A stretch of DNA of 64,000 nucleotides from an uncultured Amylibacter sp. (GTDB taxonomy: Bacteria; Pseudomonadota; Alphaproteobacteria; Rhodobacterales; Rhodobacteraceae): assembly GCA_905181935.1 (NCBI GenBank), contig CAJIZV010000002.1:434001-498000 (forward strand). The letters are read 5' to 3'. Within the stretch, counting starts at the first letter, position 1; the number at the start of each line of letters is the position of its first letter. Below are positions 28,654 through 38,360 of this stretch, in pieces. The position numbers were made by a program, and so were the translations under genes. A model generated the notes under the pieces. It saw only the letters and a program-made list of their open reading frames with translations. It had not been told where the DNA came from and did no database searches.

Positions 28654-29970
28654 ATGAAAACCATTTATGCAGTAATTACAGGTATAGACGCTACTTCATG
28701 GCTAACAGTCTTAGCTATATTTGTTTTATTAGGCTTGTCCGCTTTTTTTTCAGGGTCGGAAACTGCCTTAACTGCAGCAAAACGTGGAAAATTGCACTCC
28801 ATGGCAGATAAAGGATCACGCGGCGCTAAGCGCGCATTAGCCTTAACAGAAGATACCGAACGCTTAATTGGTGCTGTTTTATTAGGAAACAATTTAGTAA
28901 ATATTTTAGCAGCTGCTTTAGCTACAAGTTTATTTACACGCCTATTTGGTGACAGTGGAGTTGCTCTGGCAACTTTAGTTATGACTTTGTTAGTTTTAAT
29001 TTTTGCTGAAGTTTTACCAAAAACATATGCTTTAACTAATTCTGAAGGTGCAGCAAGCTTGGTTTCAGCACCAATACGCATATTAGTAACAGTATTATCA
29101 CCAATTGTAGCTACTGTTCGCCTTTTGGTACGCATTATGCTACGAATACTAGGCGCCAATATGTCAGAAATCGGGAGAGGTGACGCAGCTCAAAAAGAAA
29201 TTGCAGGTGCCATAGCTTTAGGTCATTCAGAAGGTGATTTTGAAAAAGATGATCGTGATCGCCTCCTAGGTGCATTAGATTTGAAAGATCGTGAAGTTGA
29301 AGAAATTATGTTACATCGCTCAAACATTGAAATAATAGATGCAGCTTCAGATCCTCAAAGTATTGTTAGTCAAAGCCTTGCTTCACGTTATACTCGGTTA
29401 CCAATATTTAAAGATGAGCCTGAAAATATTATTGGAATTATTCATACCAAAGATTTGTTAAGAGAAGTTGACCGTCTCGTTCGAGGAGAAGATGGTGGCC
29501 CCAATGCTTTAAAAAAATTAGATGTCCTTAAGATTGCTCGAGAACCATATTTCGTGCCAGAAACGACACCATTAGATGACCAAATGAGAGAGTTTTTACG
29601 TCGCAAGGCTCATTTTGCATTGGTTGTAGACGAGTATGGTGATTTACAAGGCTTAATAACACTTGAAGATATTCTAGAAGAGATAGTAGGCGAAATAACT
29701 GATGAGCATGATGAAGACGCTGAAATTTTAGATGGTAAGGACACATCGGGAAATTTTGAAATTGATGGATCTGCCACAATTCGTGATATTAATCGCATGC
29801 ATGATTGGAGCTTGCCAGATAATGAAGCAAATACAATTGCCGGATTAGTAATCCATGAAGCACAGATGATTCCAAAAACTGGGCAGGTATTTAGTTTTCA
29901 TGGGTTTAGATTCGAAATAGCTGGGCGAAACCAAAACCGAATTACAAAGCTAAAGGTACGCATACTTTGA
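28654..29970 (+). CDS. CorC/HlyC-type membrane protein (CNNM-CBS-CorC)
   Basis: 438-aa inner-membrane protein. The DUF21/CNNM domain (about 15-200) has four hydrophobic helices with FFSGSETALTAAKRGKL and LLGNNLVNILAAALATS. A CBS pair follows (about 215-340; SRYTRLPIFKDEPENIIGIIHTKDLL), then a CorC_HlyC domain (EIVGEITDEHDED onward). The family is linked to Mg/Co efflux, though the 'hemolysin' label is common. It follows xerD/phosphoesterase in a conserved roseobacter order. Confidence 0.9.
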   Translation: MKTIYAVITGIDATSWLTVLAIFVLLGLSAFFSGSETALTAAKRGKLHSMADKGSRGAKRALALTEDTERLIGAVLLGNNLVNILAAALATSLFTRLFGDSGVALATLVMTLLVLIFAEVLPKTYALTNSEGAASLVSAPIRILVTVLSPIVATVRLLVRIMLRILGANMSEIGRGDAAQKEIAGAIALGHSEGDFEKDDRDRLLGALDLKDREVEEIMLHRSNIEIIDAASDPQSIVSQSLASRYTRLPIFKDEPENIIGIIHTKDLLREVDRLVRGEDGGPNALKKLDVLKIAREPYFVPETTPLDDQMREFLRRKAHFALVVDEYGDLQGLITLEDILEEIVGEITDEHDEDAEILDGKDTSGNFEIDGSATIRDINRMHDWSLPDNEANTIAGLVIHEAQMIPKTGQVFSFHGFRFEIAGRNQNRITKLKVRIL

Positions 29971-30041
29971 ACATCTTATTTTTTGATGACATCAGTCTTG
30001 AAAAACTATAAACAAAAATTTAATTAAATGAGTGTTATAAA

Positions 30042-30602
30042 ATGAATTTTATTACTTCTTCGCTTTTACTTGTAGCATTAGTTGTAGCGGGCCCATCCAT
30101 AGCTTCAGACACTATTACATTAGATACTGAATTTCCATTGAACCCACCTCAGGAAAATAATAAAGGCCCTTATGTTCGTGAAACACATGGCATATGGGAA
30201 GTGCGCTGTGTCAAAATTGACGAGAAAGAAAATTGTACTTTATATCAACTTTTAAAAGATAAAAATGACATTTCGGTGGCAGAAATAAATATTGAAGTTT
30301 TACCTGAAGGCAGTCAAGCCTCAGCTGGAATTACGGTTATCACGCCACTTGGAACATTACTAACTGCACAATTAGGTTGGAGCATTGATGCGAATAAAGT
30401 TCGAAAATATTCGTTTAGCTGGTGTGAGCAAAGCGGATGTATTGCACGTTTTGGATTAACAAATGAAGATGTGTTATCGATGAAAAAAGGAGCTAGCGGT
30501 AAAGTATCAGTAGTATCCATTTCCAACCCAGAAGAGCCATTTGAATTAACTTTATCATTAAATGGTTTCACATCCGCTTGGAATTCAGTCACCCCTAATT
30601 AA
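30042..30602 (+). CDS. Exported invasion-associated locus B (IalB) family protein
   Basis: 186 aa. Signal peptide at residues 1-21 (SLLLVALVVAGPSIAS), then the IalB domain: HGIWEVRCVKIDEKENCTLYQ and YSFSWCEQSGCIARFGLT, with paired cysteines that probably form disulfides in the periplasm. IalB proteins are widespread in free-living Alphaproteobacteria; no host invasion is implied. AAT-rich leader; probably co-transcribed with the CorC gene 71 nt upstream. The stop overlaps the convergent ketosynthase gene by 4 nt. Confidence 0.88.
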   Translation: MNFITSSLLLVALVVAGPSIASDTITLDTEFPLNPPQENNKGPYVRETHGIWEVRCVKIDEKENCTLYQLLKDKNDISVAEINIEVLPEGSQASAGITVITPLGTLLTAQLGWSIDANKVRKYSFSWCEQSGCIARFGLTNEDVLSMKKGASGKVSVVSISNPEEPFELTLSLNGFTSAWNSVTPN

Positions 30603-31807
30603 ATTGAACGCAATGCAATTACTGCGTTAAGCCCACCAAAGGCAAATGCATTACTCATAACAGCACTAACTTTTTTATCTCGTGCATGATTTGGAATAAT
30701 ATCTAAATCACAGTTTGGGTCTGCTTTTTCGTAACCTACGGTTGGTGCAATCATGCCGTCTTTAAGAGCAGCAATACATGCTATAAGCTCAACAGCACCA
30801 GTACCACCAATCAAATGTCCATGCATAGATTTAGTAGAGGATACCATTAGTTTCTTTGTATGATCTTTAAACACTTCTTTAATTGCTGATGCTTCAGTTT
30901 TATCATTAGCTACAGTACCAGTACCGTGGGCATTTATATAACCAATTTCTTCTGGGTTCATTTTAGCATCCTTTAACGCTGCTAAAATAGCCCGCCTTGC
31001 ACCACCTATTGACGGCATTACAATATCTGCAGCATCACTACTCATTGCAAAACCTGAAATTTCAGCTAAAATAAATGCACCTCTAGCTCGCGCATGTTCA
31101 TATTCTTCAAAAACAAATATTGCGGCGCCTTCACCCTGAACCATTCCATTTCGAGTAGCACAAAAGGGGCGACAACCATCATGAGACATTACCCGTAAAC
31201 CCTCCCATGCTTTAATTCCCCCAAAGCATAACATACTTTCAGATCCACCAGTTATCATTACCTGTGCTGCACCAGAACGCACCAAATTAAAAGCTTGCCC
31301 CATTGCGTGATTAGAAGATGCACACGCTGTTGAAACTGTGAAGCTAGGGCCTTTAAGGTTATTAGCCAAAGAAACATGACTAACAGCTGCATTATTCATC
31401 AACCGCGGAACAATAAAAGGATGCACACGATTTTTTCCTTCTTGGTAAACCGCACGATAGTTTTCATCTTGTGTTTGCAAACCTCCCCCAGCAGTACCTA
31501 AAACAACACCAGAATAGTGTGAAAGTTCTCCTTCAAATATTAATCCAGATTGCAAAATTGCTTCACGAGCAGCAAAAACAGCAAACTGTGTAAACCTATC
31601 GTATAGAGATAACTCTTGTCGTTTAAAATACTTTTTAGGATCAAAATTTTTGATTTGACCACCAATTTTTATATTTAGCCTATTTATATCAGTAAATTCC
31701 ATTTGACCAATAGCACAACGAGATTCTGACATCGCCTGAATAGTAGATGCAACATCAATGCCTAAGGCATTAATTGTGCCCTGACCTGTGACAACTACAC
31801 GTTTCAT
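30599..31807 (-). CDS. Beta-ketoacyl-ACP synthase (FabF-like)
   Basis: Condensing enzyme of 402 aa with the KAS II triad: C162 (STACASSNHA), H294 (NAHGTGTVANDKTE) and H331 (STKSMHGHLIGGTG). Located 3 nt after a dedicated acyl carrier protein and close to lpxD, not in a fab cluster, so it probably serves a special acyl chain, perhaps for lipid A. Housekeeping FabF would be expected elsewhere. The substrate cannot be determined here. Confidence 0.9.
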   Translation of the reverse strand: MKRVVVTGQGTINALGIDVASTIQAMSESRCAIGQMEFTDINRLNIKIGGQIKNFDPKKYFKRQELSLYDRFTQFAVFAAREAILQSGLIFEGELSHYSGVVLGTAGGGLQTQDENYRAVYQEGKNRVHPFIVPRLMNNAAVSHVSLANNLKGPSFTVSTACASSNHAMGQAFNLVRSGAAQVMITGGSESMLCFGGIKAWEGLRVMSHDGCRPFCATRNGMVQGEGAAIFVFEEYEHARARGAFILAEISGFAMSSDAADIVMPSIGGARRAILAALKDAKMNPEEIGYINAHGTGTVANDKTEASAIKEVFKDHTKKLMVSSTKSMHGHLIGGTGAVELIACIAALKDGMIAPTVGYEKADPNCDLDIIPNHARDKKVSAVMSNAFAFGGLNAVIALRSI

Positions 31808-31810
31808 TCT

Positions 31811-32077
31811 CTAATTATCTTTGGCTGAAACCAGCTCTTCAATAGCATTTATAATTGTTTTAACTTTGCTTACATCAAATTCAGATGCAGCTGGATCATT
31901 TGCATTGAACGGAATATTTATCTCAAAATACTCTTCAATAGAAAATATAGCTTCAACCAAACCAAGACTATCTAAGCCTATGTCCTCTATCAACATATCA
32001 ATAGAAACTTCAGAAGTATCTAACATTGCCTGTTCAGCAATGATCTTTATGACCTTGTCTTGAACTGCATTTGTCAT
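31811..32077 (-). CDS. Acyl carrier protein (specialised)
   Basis: 88-aa ACP. The phosphopantetheine serine is S37 in IEDIGLDSLGLVEA. It lacks the exact DSLDTVE sequence of housekeeping AcpP, and the second half (FEINIPFNANDPAASEFDV) is divergent. It lies between lpxD and a ketosynthase, all on one strand with short gaps (37 and 3 nt), suggesting one biosynthetic unit. A pantetheine-carrying role is secure; the pathway is inferred. Confidence 0.88.
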   Translation of the reverse strand: MTNAVQDKVIKIIAEQAMLDTSEVSIDMLIEDIGLDSLGLVEAIFSIEEYFEINIPFNANDPAASEFDVSKVKTIINAIEELVSAKDN

Positions 32078-32114
32078 GATAAAAAACCTTATAGTTGTAA
32101 CTTTTAAAGCTGAT

Positions 32115-33209
32115 TTACTTAATTTGATCTGTCTTTAGAACTATTTTCTCCAGCTTTGTGACCTTAGACACTAAACGAGGTAAGCGACGGATTGCTTTAT
32201 AAGTTTCTATATTTAGGTCCATACGCATTGCGGGGTTACCCATCATAACACGACCAGAGGGGACATTCGAAGAAACTCCAGATTTGCCAGCAACAATAAC
32301 ATCACTACCAATATTAATATGGTCAGCAACACCAACTTGACCACCTAAAACAACTCTATCTCCAATAACAGAACTTCCAGCAACTCCCACTTGGCCACAA
32401 ATAAGACAAGTCGAACCAATAGTTACATTATGTCCAATGTGTACAAGGTTATCCAACTTACTACCATTTCCAATAAAAGTATTTTCAATTGTACCTCGAT
32501 CAATGGCACAATTAGCACCAATCTCAACATTTTCACCAATTATAACTGTTCCTAGAGAATTAATACGTTCAAACGAAGTAGTGCGTGATGTAGAGGTAAT
32601 TTTCCCAGTTTTTTTGGCCTCTTCAACTGCACCAGGTTGTGGTGTCACGTAAGAAAAGCCATCAATCCCAATGACAGCGTTCGATTGACAAATGAAGCCT
32701 TTGCCTATTTGAACACGCGCGCCAATACGAACACCAGAGTATATGAGTGAATCTGAACCTATTATTGCATATTCTGAAACAGTTGAATGTGATAAAATAC
32801 GCGTATTATCTCCAATCTTTACTTTTTTACCAATAATAACGAAGGCGCCAATGGAAACATTTGCACCAATTTCAGCATCACTAGCAACAATAGCCGTAGG
32901 ATGAATTCCTAATTCAATTTCAGGTAATTTTTCAAATAAATAGGTTACACCAGATAAAATATATCGCGAACGAGGTGCTATAATTGCAGCCTTTAAACCC
33001 ATGCTTTTCCAATCAGCACCTGGCCAAACTATTCCAGCTTGAGCATCACTGAGTTTTAATGATTCTGCGTAACTTGGATCCATGGCTAATGCCAACTGAT
33101 CAACTGTGGCATTAGCAGGTGCATGTACTCCTGTAATAATCAAACTGAGATCACCAAATGCCTCAGCATTCAAAGTACTAGCAATTTCTTCAATCGTAAT
33201 TTTTTTCAT
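32115..33209 (-). CDS. lpxD: UDP-3-O-(3-hydroxyacyl)glucosamine N-acyltransferase (LpxD)
   Basis: 364-aa left-handed beta-helix acyltransferase that adds the N-linked hydroxyacyl chain to the lipid A precursor. An N-terminal uridine-binding domain (about 1-100) is followed by many hexapeptide repeats ([20 protein letters not shown]) and the catalytic His region [16 protein letters not shown] at 33209 is chosen because AGGGA lies 6 nt upstream; an in-frame TTG lies 18 nt earlier. The usual neighbours lpxA, fabZ and bamA are absent, so this may be a second, dedicated LpxD paralog. Confidence 0.88.
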   Translation of the reverse strand: MKKITIEEIASTLNAEAFGDLSLIITGVHAPANATVDQLALAMDPSYAESLKLSDAQAGIVWPGADWKSMGLKAAIIAPRSRYILSGVTYLFEKLPEIELGIHPTAIVASDAEIGANVSIGAFVIIGKKVKIGDNTRILSHSTVSEYAIIGSDSLIYSGVRIGARVQIGKGFICQSNAVIGIDGFSYVTPQPGAVEEAKKTGKITSTSRTTSFERINSLGTVIIGENVEIGANCAIDRGTIENTFIGNGSKLDNLVHIGHNVTIGSTCLICGQVGVAGSSVIGDRVVLGGQVGVADHINIGSDVIVAGKSGVSSNVPSGRVMMGNPAMRMDLNIETYKAIRRLPRLVSKVTKLEKIVLKTDQIK

Positions 33210-33316
33210 TCTAGTCCCTGCCGTCAAAATGAAGTCTTTGTCGGTATTTAGTAAATGTTTATTCTCTTGATTATCATATAACTAGTCCAGCTTTCTATAG
33301 ACAAAAAATGTTACAA

Positions 33317-34570
33317 CTAATTACGTGTCGTTCCGTCACCAGTTACTAAGTACTTAAAACTTGTAAGTTGTTCAGCTCCTACAGGACCTCGAGCATGCAT
33401 TTTACCTGTGGCTATCCCAATTTCAGCCCCCATCCCAAATTCACTACCATCGGCAAATTGTGTGGATGCGTTTCGCATTAAAATAGCACTATCAACTTTC
33501 TGGAAAAATTCCACCGCAGTTGTGTCGTTTTCAGTCATAATACAGTCAGTGTGATTAGAAGAATACTTTTGTAAATGATTGATGGCATCACTTAACCCAT
33601 CAACTATCCGCACTGCGATTATTAAATCTAAATATTCTTTACCCCAATCATCTTCCAAAGCGGGAATAACACCACTTATTGATTGCAAAGTTTTGTCGCC
33701 TCGAACCTCTACTCCAGCATCTATTAAATCAGTTATGAACGGTGCACCTTTAGTTTCATAAAAAGTACGATCAATTAAAAGACATTCTACAGAGCCACAA
33801 ACACCTGGACGGCGTATTTTAGAATTCATAATTACTGCACGTGTTTTTACTAAATCGGCATCTGTATCTATGTAAATATGACAAATACCTTCAAGATGCG
33901 CAAAAACAGGAACACGGGCTTCGGATTGAACACGGCTAACCAATCCCTTGCCTCCACGGGGCACAATCACATCAATATAGTCAGTCATAGTTAACATTTG
34001 GCCAACAACCGCACGATCTCGCGTAGGGACTAGCTGTATAGAATTAGCAGAAAGACCTGCTGATATCAAACCTCGAACTAGACATTTATGTATTGCGCCA
34101 GAAGAATGAAAACTTTCTGAACCACAACGTAATATTACTGCATTACCCGCTTTAAGGCATAGTGCTCCAGCATCTGCAGTCACATTAGGACGGCTTTCAT
34201 AAATAACGCCAATAACACCTAATGGTGTTCTAATGCGCTGAATATTTAAACCAGACGGCCTATCCCATTCTGTTAATACCTTGCCAACAGGATCAATTTG
34301 CGACGCAACAGCCCTAAGGCTATCAACAATTGATTTAATTCTAACTTCATCAAGCATCAGGCGATCTAACATTGCAGCTGAAAGACCTTTCTCCAACGCA
34401 AAATTCATATCAAATGTATTTTCTTTTAATATACCGGCGCGAAAGGCCCATACTTCATTTGCAGCATTATCCAAAGCTTGCTTTTTTTGTTCTGAACTAG
34501 CACAGGCCAACTCAGCACTTGCAAACTTTGCCTGTGCCCCAATCTTCTGCATTTCAGCTTTAATATCCAT
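33317..34570 (-). CDS. proA: Gamma-glutamyl phosphate reductase
   Basis: NADPH-dependent reduction of glutamyl-5-phosphate to the semialdehyde in proline synthesis. 417 aa of the aldehyde dehydrogenase fold; catalytic cysteine in [13 protein letters not shown]; also [27 protein letters not shown] (family signature) and [12 protein letters not shown] near the end. The second of two adjacent ATGs (34570) is preferred for its spacing from GAGG. It lies 6 nt after proB. Confidence 0.96.
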   Translation of the reverse strand: MDIKAEMQKIGAQAKFASAELACASSEQKKQALDNAANEVWAFRAGILKENTFDMNFALEKGLSAAMLDRLMLDEVRIKSIVDSLRAVASQIDPVGKVLTEWDRPSGLNIQRIRTPLGVIGVIYESRPNVTADAGALCLKAGNAVILRCGSESFHSSGAIHKCLVRGLISAGLSANSIQLVPTRDRAVVGQMLTMTDYIDVIVPRGGKGLVSRVQSEARVPVFAHLEGICHIYIDTDADLVKTRAVIMNSKIRRPGVCGSVECLLIDRTFYETKGAPFITDLIDAGVEVRGDKTLQSISGVIPALEDDWGKEYLDLIIAVRIVDGLSDAINHLQKYSSNHTDCIMTENDTTAVEFFQKVDSAILMRNASTQFADGSEFGMGAEIGIATGKMHARGPVGAEQLTSFKYLVTGDGTTRN

Positions 34571-34576
34571 CATACC

Positions 34577-35683
34577 TCACAAAACCATATCATCGCGATG
34601 AATTAAAGCGCCACGGCCTGCATAACCCAAAATGTTAGCAATATCGTTAGTTTTCTTACCTGAAATTAATTCTGCTTCATGCATATCATAACTCACTAAA
34701 CCTTTACCCAATTCTTGGCCTAATTCATTTTGAATACATAATGCATCTCCACGGTTAAAGACGCCCTCTATTGTTTTAACACCTACAGACAATAACGACT
34801 TTCCCAATTTTAATGCTGCTTCTGCACCAACATCAACAGTAATTAATCCTTTTGGCTTCATACTAGAAATCCAAATTTTACGTGCCAAATTTGGTGAATT
34901 AGCTGATTTGAACCAACTACACTTTACTCCTGCTGATAGTGCTGACAGAGGGCGTTCAATATCACCCTCCATAATGACCATAGTACAGCCAGCCGACATA
35001 GCGGTTTTAGCTGCCATTAACTTAGTACGCATCCCCCCTTTGGAAGACACAGTACCTGTATCACCTGCACCAGCTTCCATCTCTGATGTAATTTTTTCTA
35101 TAAGTGGAATGTGCTTAGCAGTACTATCGATACGTGGATCACCTGTGTACAGCCCATCTACATCTGATAATAAAATTAAGAGATCACCCTCAACCATAGA
35201 AGCCACTTGGGCTGCTAATCGATCATTATCACCAAATCTAATCTCATCTGTTGCAACAGTGTCGTTTTCGTTAACTATTGGAACAACATCTAATCCTAGC
35301 AAAGTAGTCATAGTTCTTCGTGAATTCAGATAACGTCGTCGATCAGTACTATCTTCTAATGTAAGCAATATTTGTGCAGTTTTAATTCCCAAGGGGCCTA
35401 ATGCTGCTTCATATGCTTGTGCTAATCGAATTTGACCAACAGCAGCAGAAGCTTGGCTTTCTTCTAAAGATAGAATACCATCAGAAAGGCGTAAAACATT
35501 TCGTCCAAGCGCAATTGATCCAGATGATACTATTAAAACTTTATGTCCCTGTAACTTTAGGTCGGCAATATCTGCAGCTAATCCGCGCAACCAATCTGTG
35601 CGTAAGTCACCAGTGACTGAATCTACCAATAAAGCAGACCCAATTTTTATTATAATGCGCTTATAGCTATTTAGGGCCGCCAT
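34577..35683 (-). CDS. proB: Glutamate 5-kinase
   Basis: First step of proline synthesis. The 368-aa protein has an amino-acid kinase domain (about 8-255; [41 protein letters not shown]) and a C-terminal PUA domain (about 275-355). The start lies 13 nt inside the obgE 3' end, so translation is coupled. Confidence 0.96.
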   Translation of the reverse strand: MAALNSYKRIIIKIGSALLVDSVTGDLRTDWLRGLAADIADLKLQGHKVLIVSSGSIALGRNVLRLSDGILSLEESQASAAVGQIRLAQAYEAALGPLGIKTAQILLTLEDSTDRRRYLNSRRTMTTLLGLDVVPIVNENDTVATDEIRFGDNDRLAAQVASMVEGDLLILLSDVDGLYTGDPRIDSTAKHIPLIEKITSEMEAGAGDTGTVSSKGGMRTKLMAAKTAMSAGCTMVIMEGDIERPLSALSAGVKCSWFKSANSPNLARKIWISSMKPKGLITVDVGAEAALKLGKSLLSVGVKTIEGVFNRGDALCIQNELGQELGKGLVSYDMHEAELISGKKTNDIANILGYAGRGALIHRDDMVL

Positions 35684-36732
35684 AAGCCAGTCTCCTCATC
35701 AACATTTTCAAGCTCCTCGTCCTTTTTTGCCCTTTCAGAAGCATCACGCTTTTCAACCTCAGCAACTACAGCACGTAATACATCAGTAACACCAGCTCTA
35801 GAAACACCAGATAACTGCAAAACAGGGGCGCCAACAGCTAATCCAAGCTCATGAGCTTTTACCGCTAATTCAGTAGCATCAATAGCATCAATTTTATTAA
35901 GAGCGGTAACTCGTGGACGTTCAGCAAGATCTCCACCATACTTTTCCAATTCTTGGATGATAGTATGATAATCTTCAACTACTGTATCAGACGTACCATC
36001 AACAAGATGCAACAACACAGCACAGCGTTCTACATGTCCTAAAAACCTAACCCCTAAACCAATACCCTCTGAAGCACCTGCAATTAAACCAGGAATGTCT
36101 GCAATTACAAATTCTTTGCCATCCACACCCACTACACCAAGATTAGGATGCAAAGTTGTAAATGGATAGTCTGCAATTTTTGGACGAGCGTTGGATGTTG
36201 CTGCTAAAAATGTAGATTTACCAGCATTTGGAAGGCCAAGTAATCCAGAATCTGCAATTAATTTTAAACGAAGCCAAATTGTCCGCTCTACGAAAGGTTG
36301 GCCAGGGTTAGCTCGACGTGGAGCTTGATTTGTTGAGGATTTAAAATGTAAGTTACCAAAACCACCATTGCCACCTTGTGATAAAGTGTAACGCTGGCCT
36401 GTTCTCGTCATATCAATAATTACAGTCTCTTGATCCTCTTCCAAAATTTCTGTGCCAACAGGTACTTTAAGAATAATATCTTGACCATCACCACCAGAAC
36501 GCTGTTTACCCATACCAGAGCGTCCATTTTGAGCAAAAAAGTGTTGCTGATATCTAAAATCAATTAATGTGTTAAGATTATCTATAGCTTCAACAATTAC
36601 ATCTCCACCGCGCCCACCGTTGCCACCATCTGGTCCACCATATTCAGTATGAGCTTCACGGCGGAAAGAAATACAGCCATTTCCACCCGCGCCTGATTTA
36701 ATATAGACTTTTGCTAGATCAAGGAATTTCAT
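35671..36732 (-). CDS. obgE: GTPase ObgE/CgtA
   Basis: Essential ribosome-associated GTPase that acts in 50S assembly and stress signalling. 353 aa: a glycine-rich Obg domain (about 1-158; [25 protein letters not shown]), then the G domain with G1 [10 protein letters not shown]3 [10 protein letters not shown] and G4 NKID. The C-terminal OCT-like part is short and acidic. Genetic linkage with rpmA-rplU upstream is classical. Confidence 0.97.
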   Translation of the reverse strand: MKFLDLAKVYIKSGAGGNGCISFRREAHTEYGGPDGGNGGRGGDVIVEAIDNLNTLIDFRYQQHFFAQNGRSGMGKQRSGGDGQDIILKVPVGTEILEEDQETVIIDMTRTGQRYTLSQGGNGGFGNLHFKSSTNQAPRRANPGQPFVERTIWLRLKLIADSGLLGLPNAGKSTFLAATSNARPKIADYPFTTLHPNLGVVGVDGKEFVIADIPGLIAGASEGIGLGVRFLGHVERCAVLLHLVDGTSDTVVEDYHTIIQELEKYGGDLAERPRVTALNKIDAIDATELAVKAHELGLAVGAPVLQLSGVSRAGVTDVLRAVVAEVEKRDASERAKKDEELENVDEETGLWRP

Positions 36733-36798
36733 AAGATATCTCTATTGGTTTAACTATTGGATATAGAAGCGCAACCAAATGAACAAGCGCCACAAACA

Positions 36799-36828
36799 AA
36801 AAGGGCCGGCAAATCTGCCGACCCTTTT
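36799..36828 (-). terminator. Rho-independent terminator of rplU-rpmA
   Basis: 13-bp arms 36799-36811 and 36816-36828 with one G-U pair and a 4-nt loop; a T-rich tract follows on the minus strand. It lies 27 nt past the rpmA stop. Confidence 0.88.
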
Positions 36829-36854
36829 AAAAAACATAAATTTTATCCGTCGAT

Positions 36855-37124
36855 TTATTCAGCAGCTTCAGTCGCCAATAAAACCGATACAAATGTACGT
36901 CCCTTGAAGCCTTTGTGAAACTTTACGTTACCACCTGATAATGCAAATAATGTGTGATCTTTACCTTGACCAACATTTTCACCAGGCCACCACTTATTGC
37001 CACGTTGGCGACATATGATATTCCCAGGTATAACCAATTCACCACCATATTTTTTAACGCCAAGGCGACGTCCAGCGGAGTCGCGACCGTTGCGGGACGA
37101 GCCGCCTGCTTTTTTATGTGCCAT
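36855..37124 (-). CDS. rpmA: 50S ribosomal protein L27
   Basis: 89-aa large-subunit protein that reaches the peptidyl-transferase centre. It begins [24 protein letters not shown] and has the IIRQRG-like (ICRQRG) and GKDHTLFAL motifs. No N-terminal cleavage extension is present, unlike Firmicutes L27. It follows rplU by 12 nt. Confidence 0.97.
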   Translation of the reverse strand: MAHKKAGGSSRNGRDSAGRRLGVKKYGGELVIPGNIICRQRGNKWWPGENVGQGKDHTLFALSGGNVKFHKGFKGRTFVSVLLATEAAE

Positions 37125-37136
37125 TTCGCTTCGCTC

Positions 37137-37658
37137 CTATTTATCTTTAGCTTTTTTAGCTGCTGCCTTTTTAGGCGCTGCTTTTTTTGCTACTGGTTTC
37201 TTTTCAGCAGCAACTTTTTTTGCTACAGGCTTCTTTTCAGCAGCAACTTTTTTTGCTGCTGGCTTCTTAACTGGTGCAACAGGAGCAGCAGTTGTATCAA
37301 AACCGCGACCATTTTCAGCAATAGAAACTCCAGATTTCTCTGCGCCTTTTGCTAAGATATTTGTTACACGTAAAATAGTAATTTGTTGCCGATGGCCTTT
37401 ACGCCGTTGTGAACTGTGCTTGCGACGACGTTTAACATAGTTAATGACCTTTGGGCCTTTACCTTGTTCTAAGATTTCTGCTTGAACAGCAGCATCTGCA
37501 ACAGTAGGAACACCAATTACTAGGTTCTCGCCACCAACCATCAAAATTTCATTAAATTGAACAGTTTCGCCAGCATTGCCAGTTACTTTTTCAATACGTA
37601 GGATATCCCCACTAGCAACTTTATACTGTTTACCACCAGTTTTTAGAACCGCAAACAT
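37137..37658 (-). CDS. rplU: 50S ribosomal protein L21 with a Lys/Ala-rich C-terminal extension
   Basis: Core L21 covers residues 1-103 (MFAVLKTGGKQYKV, YKRRRKHSSQRRKGHRQ-like YVKRRRKH...GHRQ). A C-terminal extension of about 70 residues follows, rich in Ala, Lys and Pro with a repeated KKVAAEKKPVA unit; such extensions occur in alphaproteobacterial L21. ATG at 37658 is chosen because the L21 core begins there and AAAGGA precedes it; an upstream in-frame start would add an unrelated 25 residues. Confidence 0.95.
   Translation of the reverse strand: MFAVLKTGGKQYKVASGDILRIEKVTGNAGETVQFNEILMVGGENLVIGVPTVADAAVQAEILEQGKGPKVINYVKRRRKHSSQRRKGHRQQITILRVTNILAKGAEKSGVSIAENGRGFDTTAAPVAPVKKPAAKKVAAEKKPVAKKVAAEKKPVAKKAAPKKAAAKKAKDK
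37181..37269. repeat. 33-nt tandem repeat inside rplU
   Basis: Two copies of a 33-nt unit (37181-37213, 37214-37246) differ at two bases, and a partial third follows to 37269. Each unit codes for the 11-residue KKVAAEKKPVA block of the L21 tail. The unit length keeps frame, so copy-number change would alter tail length only. Confidence 0.85.
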
Positions 37659-37739
37659 ATGCGTTTTTCCTTTAGCTTCCGCGTCTTTCGGCCCCTCGTT
37701 TCCAAGTGTTTTGGAGATCATCTCCGCCTTCAAACTGCG

Positions 37740-37823
37740 CGCTCTTTTAAAGAGCGATCATACAAAACTACGTGGATATTCACGTAGATAAGGGCTTATC
37801 GGAAAAACAGACTTATAAGTCAA
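37740..37823 (-). promoter_or_regulatory. rplU promoter and structured leader
   Basis: On the minus strand TTGACT (plus 37818-37823), a 17-nt spacer and GATAAG (37795-37800) form a plausible sigma-70 promoter, with transcription starting near 37788. Inverted repeats crowd this stretch: 37740-37747/37749-37756, 37768-37774/37781-37787 (CTACGTG/CACGTAG), 37787-37792/37795-37800, and the palindrome 37810-37821. The first two fall in or at the start of the about 130-nt leader and could bind L21 or regulate elongation. Confidence 0.45.
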
Positions 37824-37952
37824 GCGGATAGTCCTTTTAATCTACACTCTGAGCGACTCACTAATCAATGATCTTGACTTTAAGCACACTTTCTACAGAA
37901 AAATTATTTATACAAATAAATATGTTACAACCTATATATAATACCCAATAAA

Positions 37953-38360
37953 TTAACCAATTTCTTCCAGCTCAATTAGCGCGCCATTAAAATCTTTAGG
38001 ATTCAAAAAAATTACAGGGTTTCCATGAGCGCCTATTTTTGGTGTGCCATCTCCCAAAATTCTCGCACCCTCAGATTTCAGTTTAATAATAGCTGCTTTG
38101 ATATTATTTACTTCATAGCAAATGTGGTGAATACCACCCGATACATTTTTTTTCAAAAAACCAGCGATCGGGCTATTTTTTCCCAAAGGGCAAAGCAATT
38201 CAATTTTAGTATTAGGCAGTTCAATAAATACAGCAGTCACACCATGTTCAATTAAATCCTGGCGTTCACCAACAGTGGCCCCCAATGCACCTGAATACTG
38301 CAGCGTTGCCACGTCTAAATCGGTGACTGCAATCGCAATATGGTTTAAACGTCCTATCAT
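37953..38360 (-). CDS. mce: Methylmalonyl-CoA epimerase
   Basis: Converts (S)- to (R)-methylmalonyl-CoA so that the mutase can use it. 135-aa glyoxalase/VOC fold: [22 protein letters not shown] and the [10 protein letters not shown] metal-ligand region, ending in LIELEEIG. Its ATG overlaps the mutase stop by 4 nt, which supports the assignment over other VOC proteins. Confidence 0.93.
   Translation of the reverse strand: MIGRLNHIAIAVTDLDVATLQYSGALGATVGERQDLIEHGVTAVFIELPNTKIELLCPLGKNSPIAGFLKKNVSGGIHHICYEVNNIKAAIIKLKSEGARILGDGTPKIGAHGNPVIFLNPKDFNGALIELEEIG

Noticed and set aside
28665..29159. Open frame of 164 codons antisense to the CorC-type gene
   Set aside because: It opposes the conserved membrane domain; its translation is a Lys/Thr/Ala-rich shadow.
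30042..30602. IalB and 'virulence factor' names as evidence of a pathogen
   Set aside because: Both families are common in free-living Alphaproteobacteria; nothing else suggests host invasion.
37181..37269. Repeats that might suggest a CRISPR-like or mobile array
   Set aside because: They are adjacent in-frame codon repeats inside rplU without spacers.
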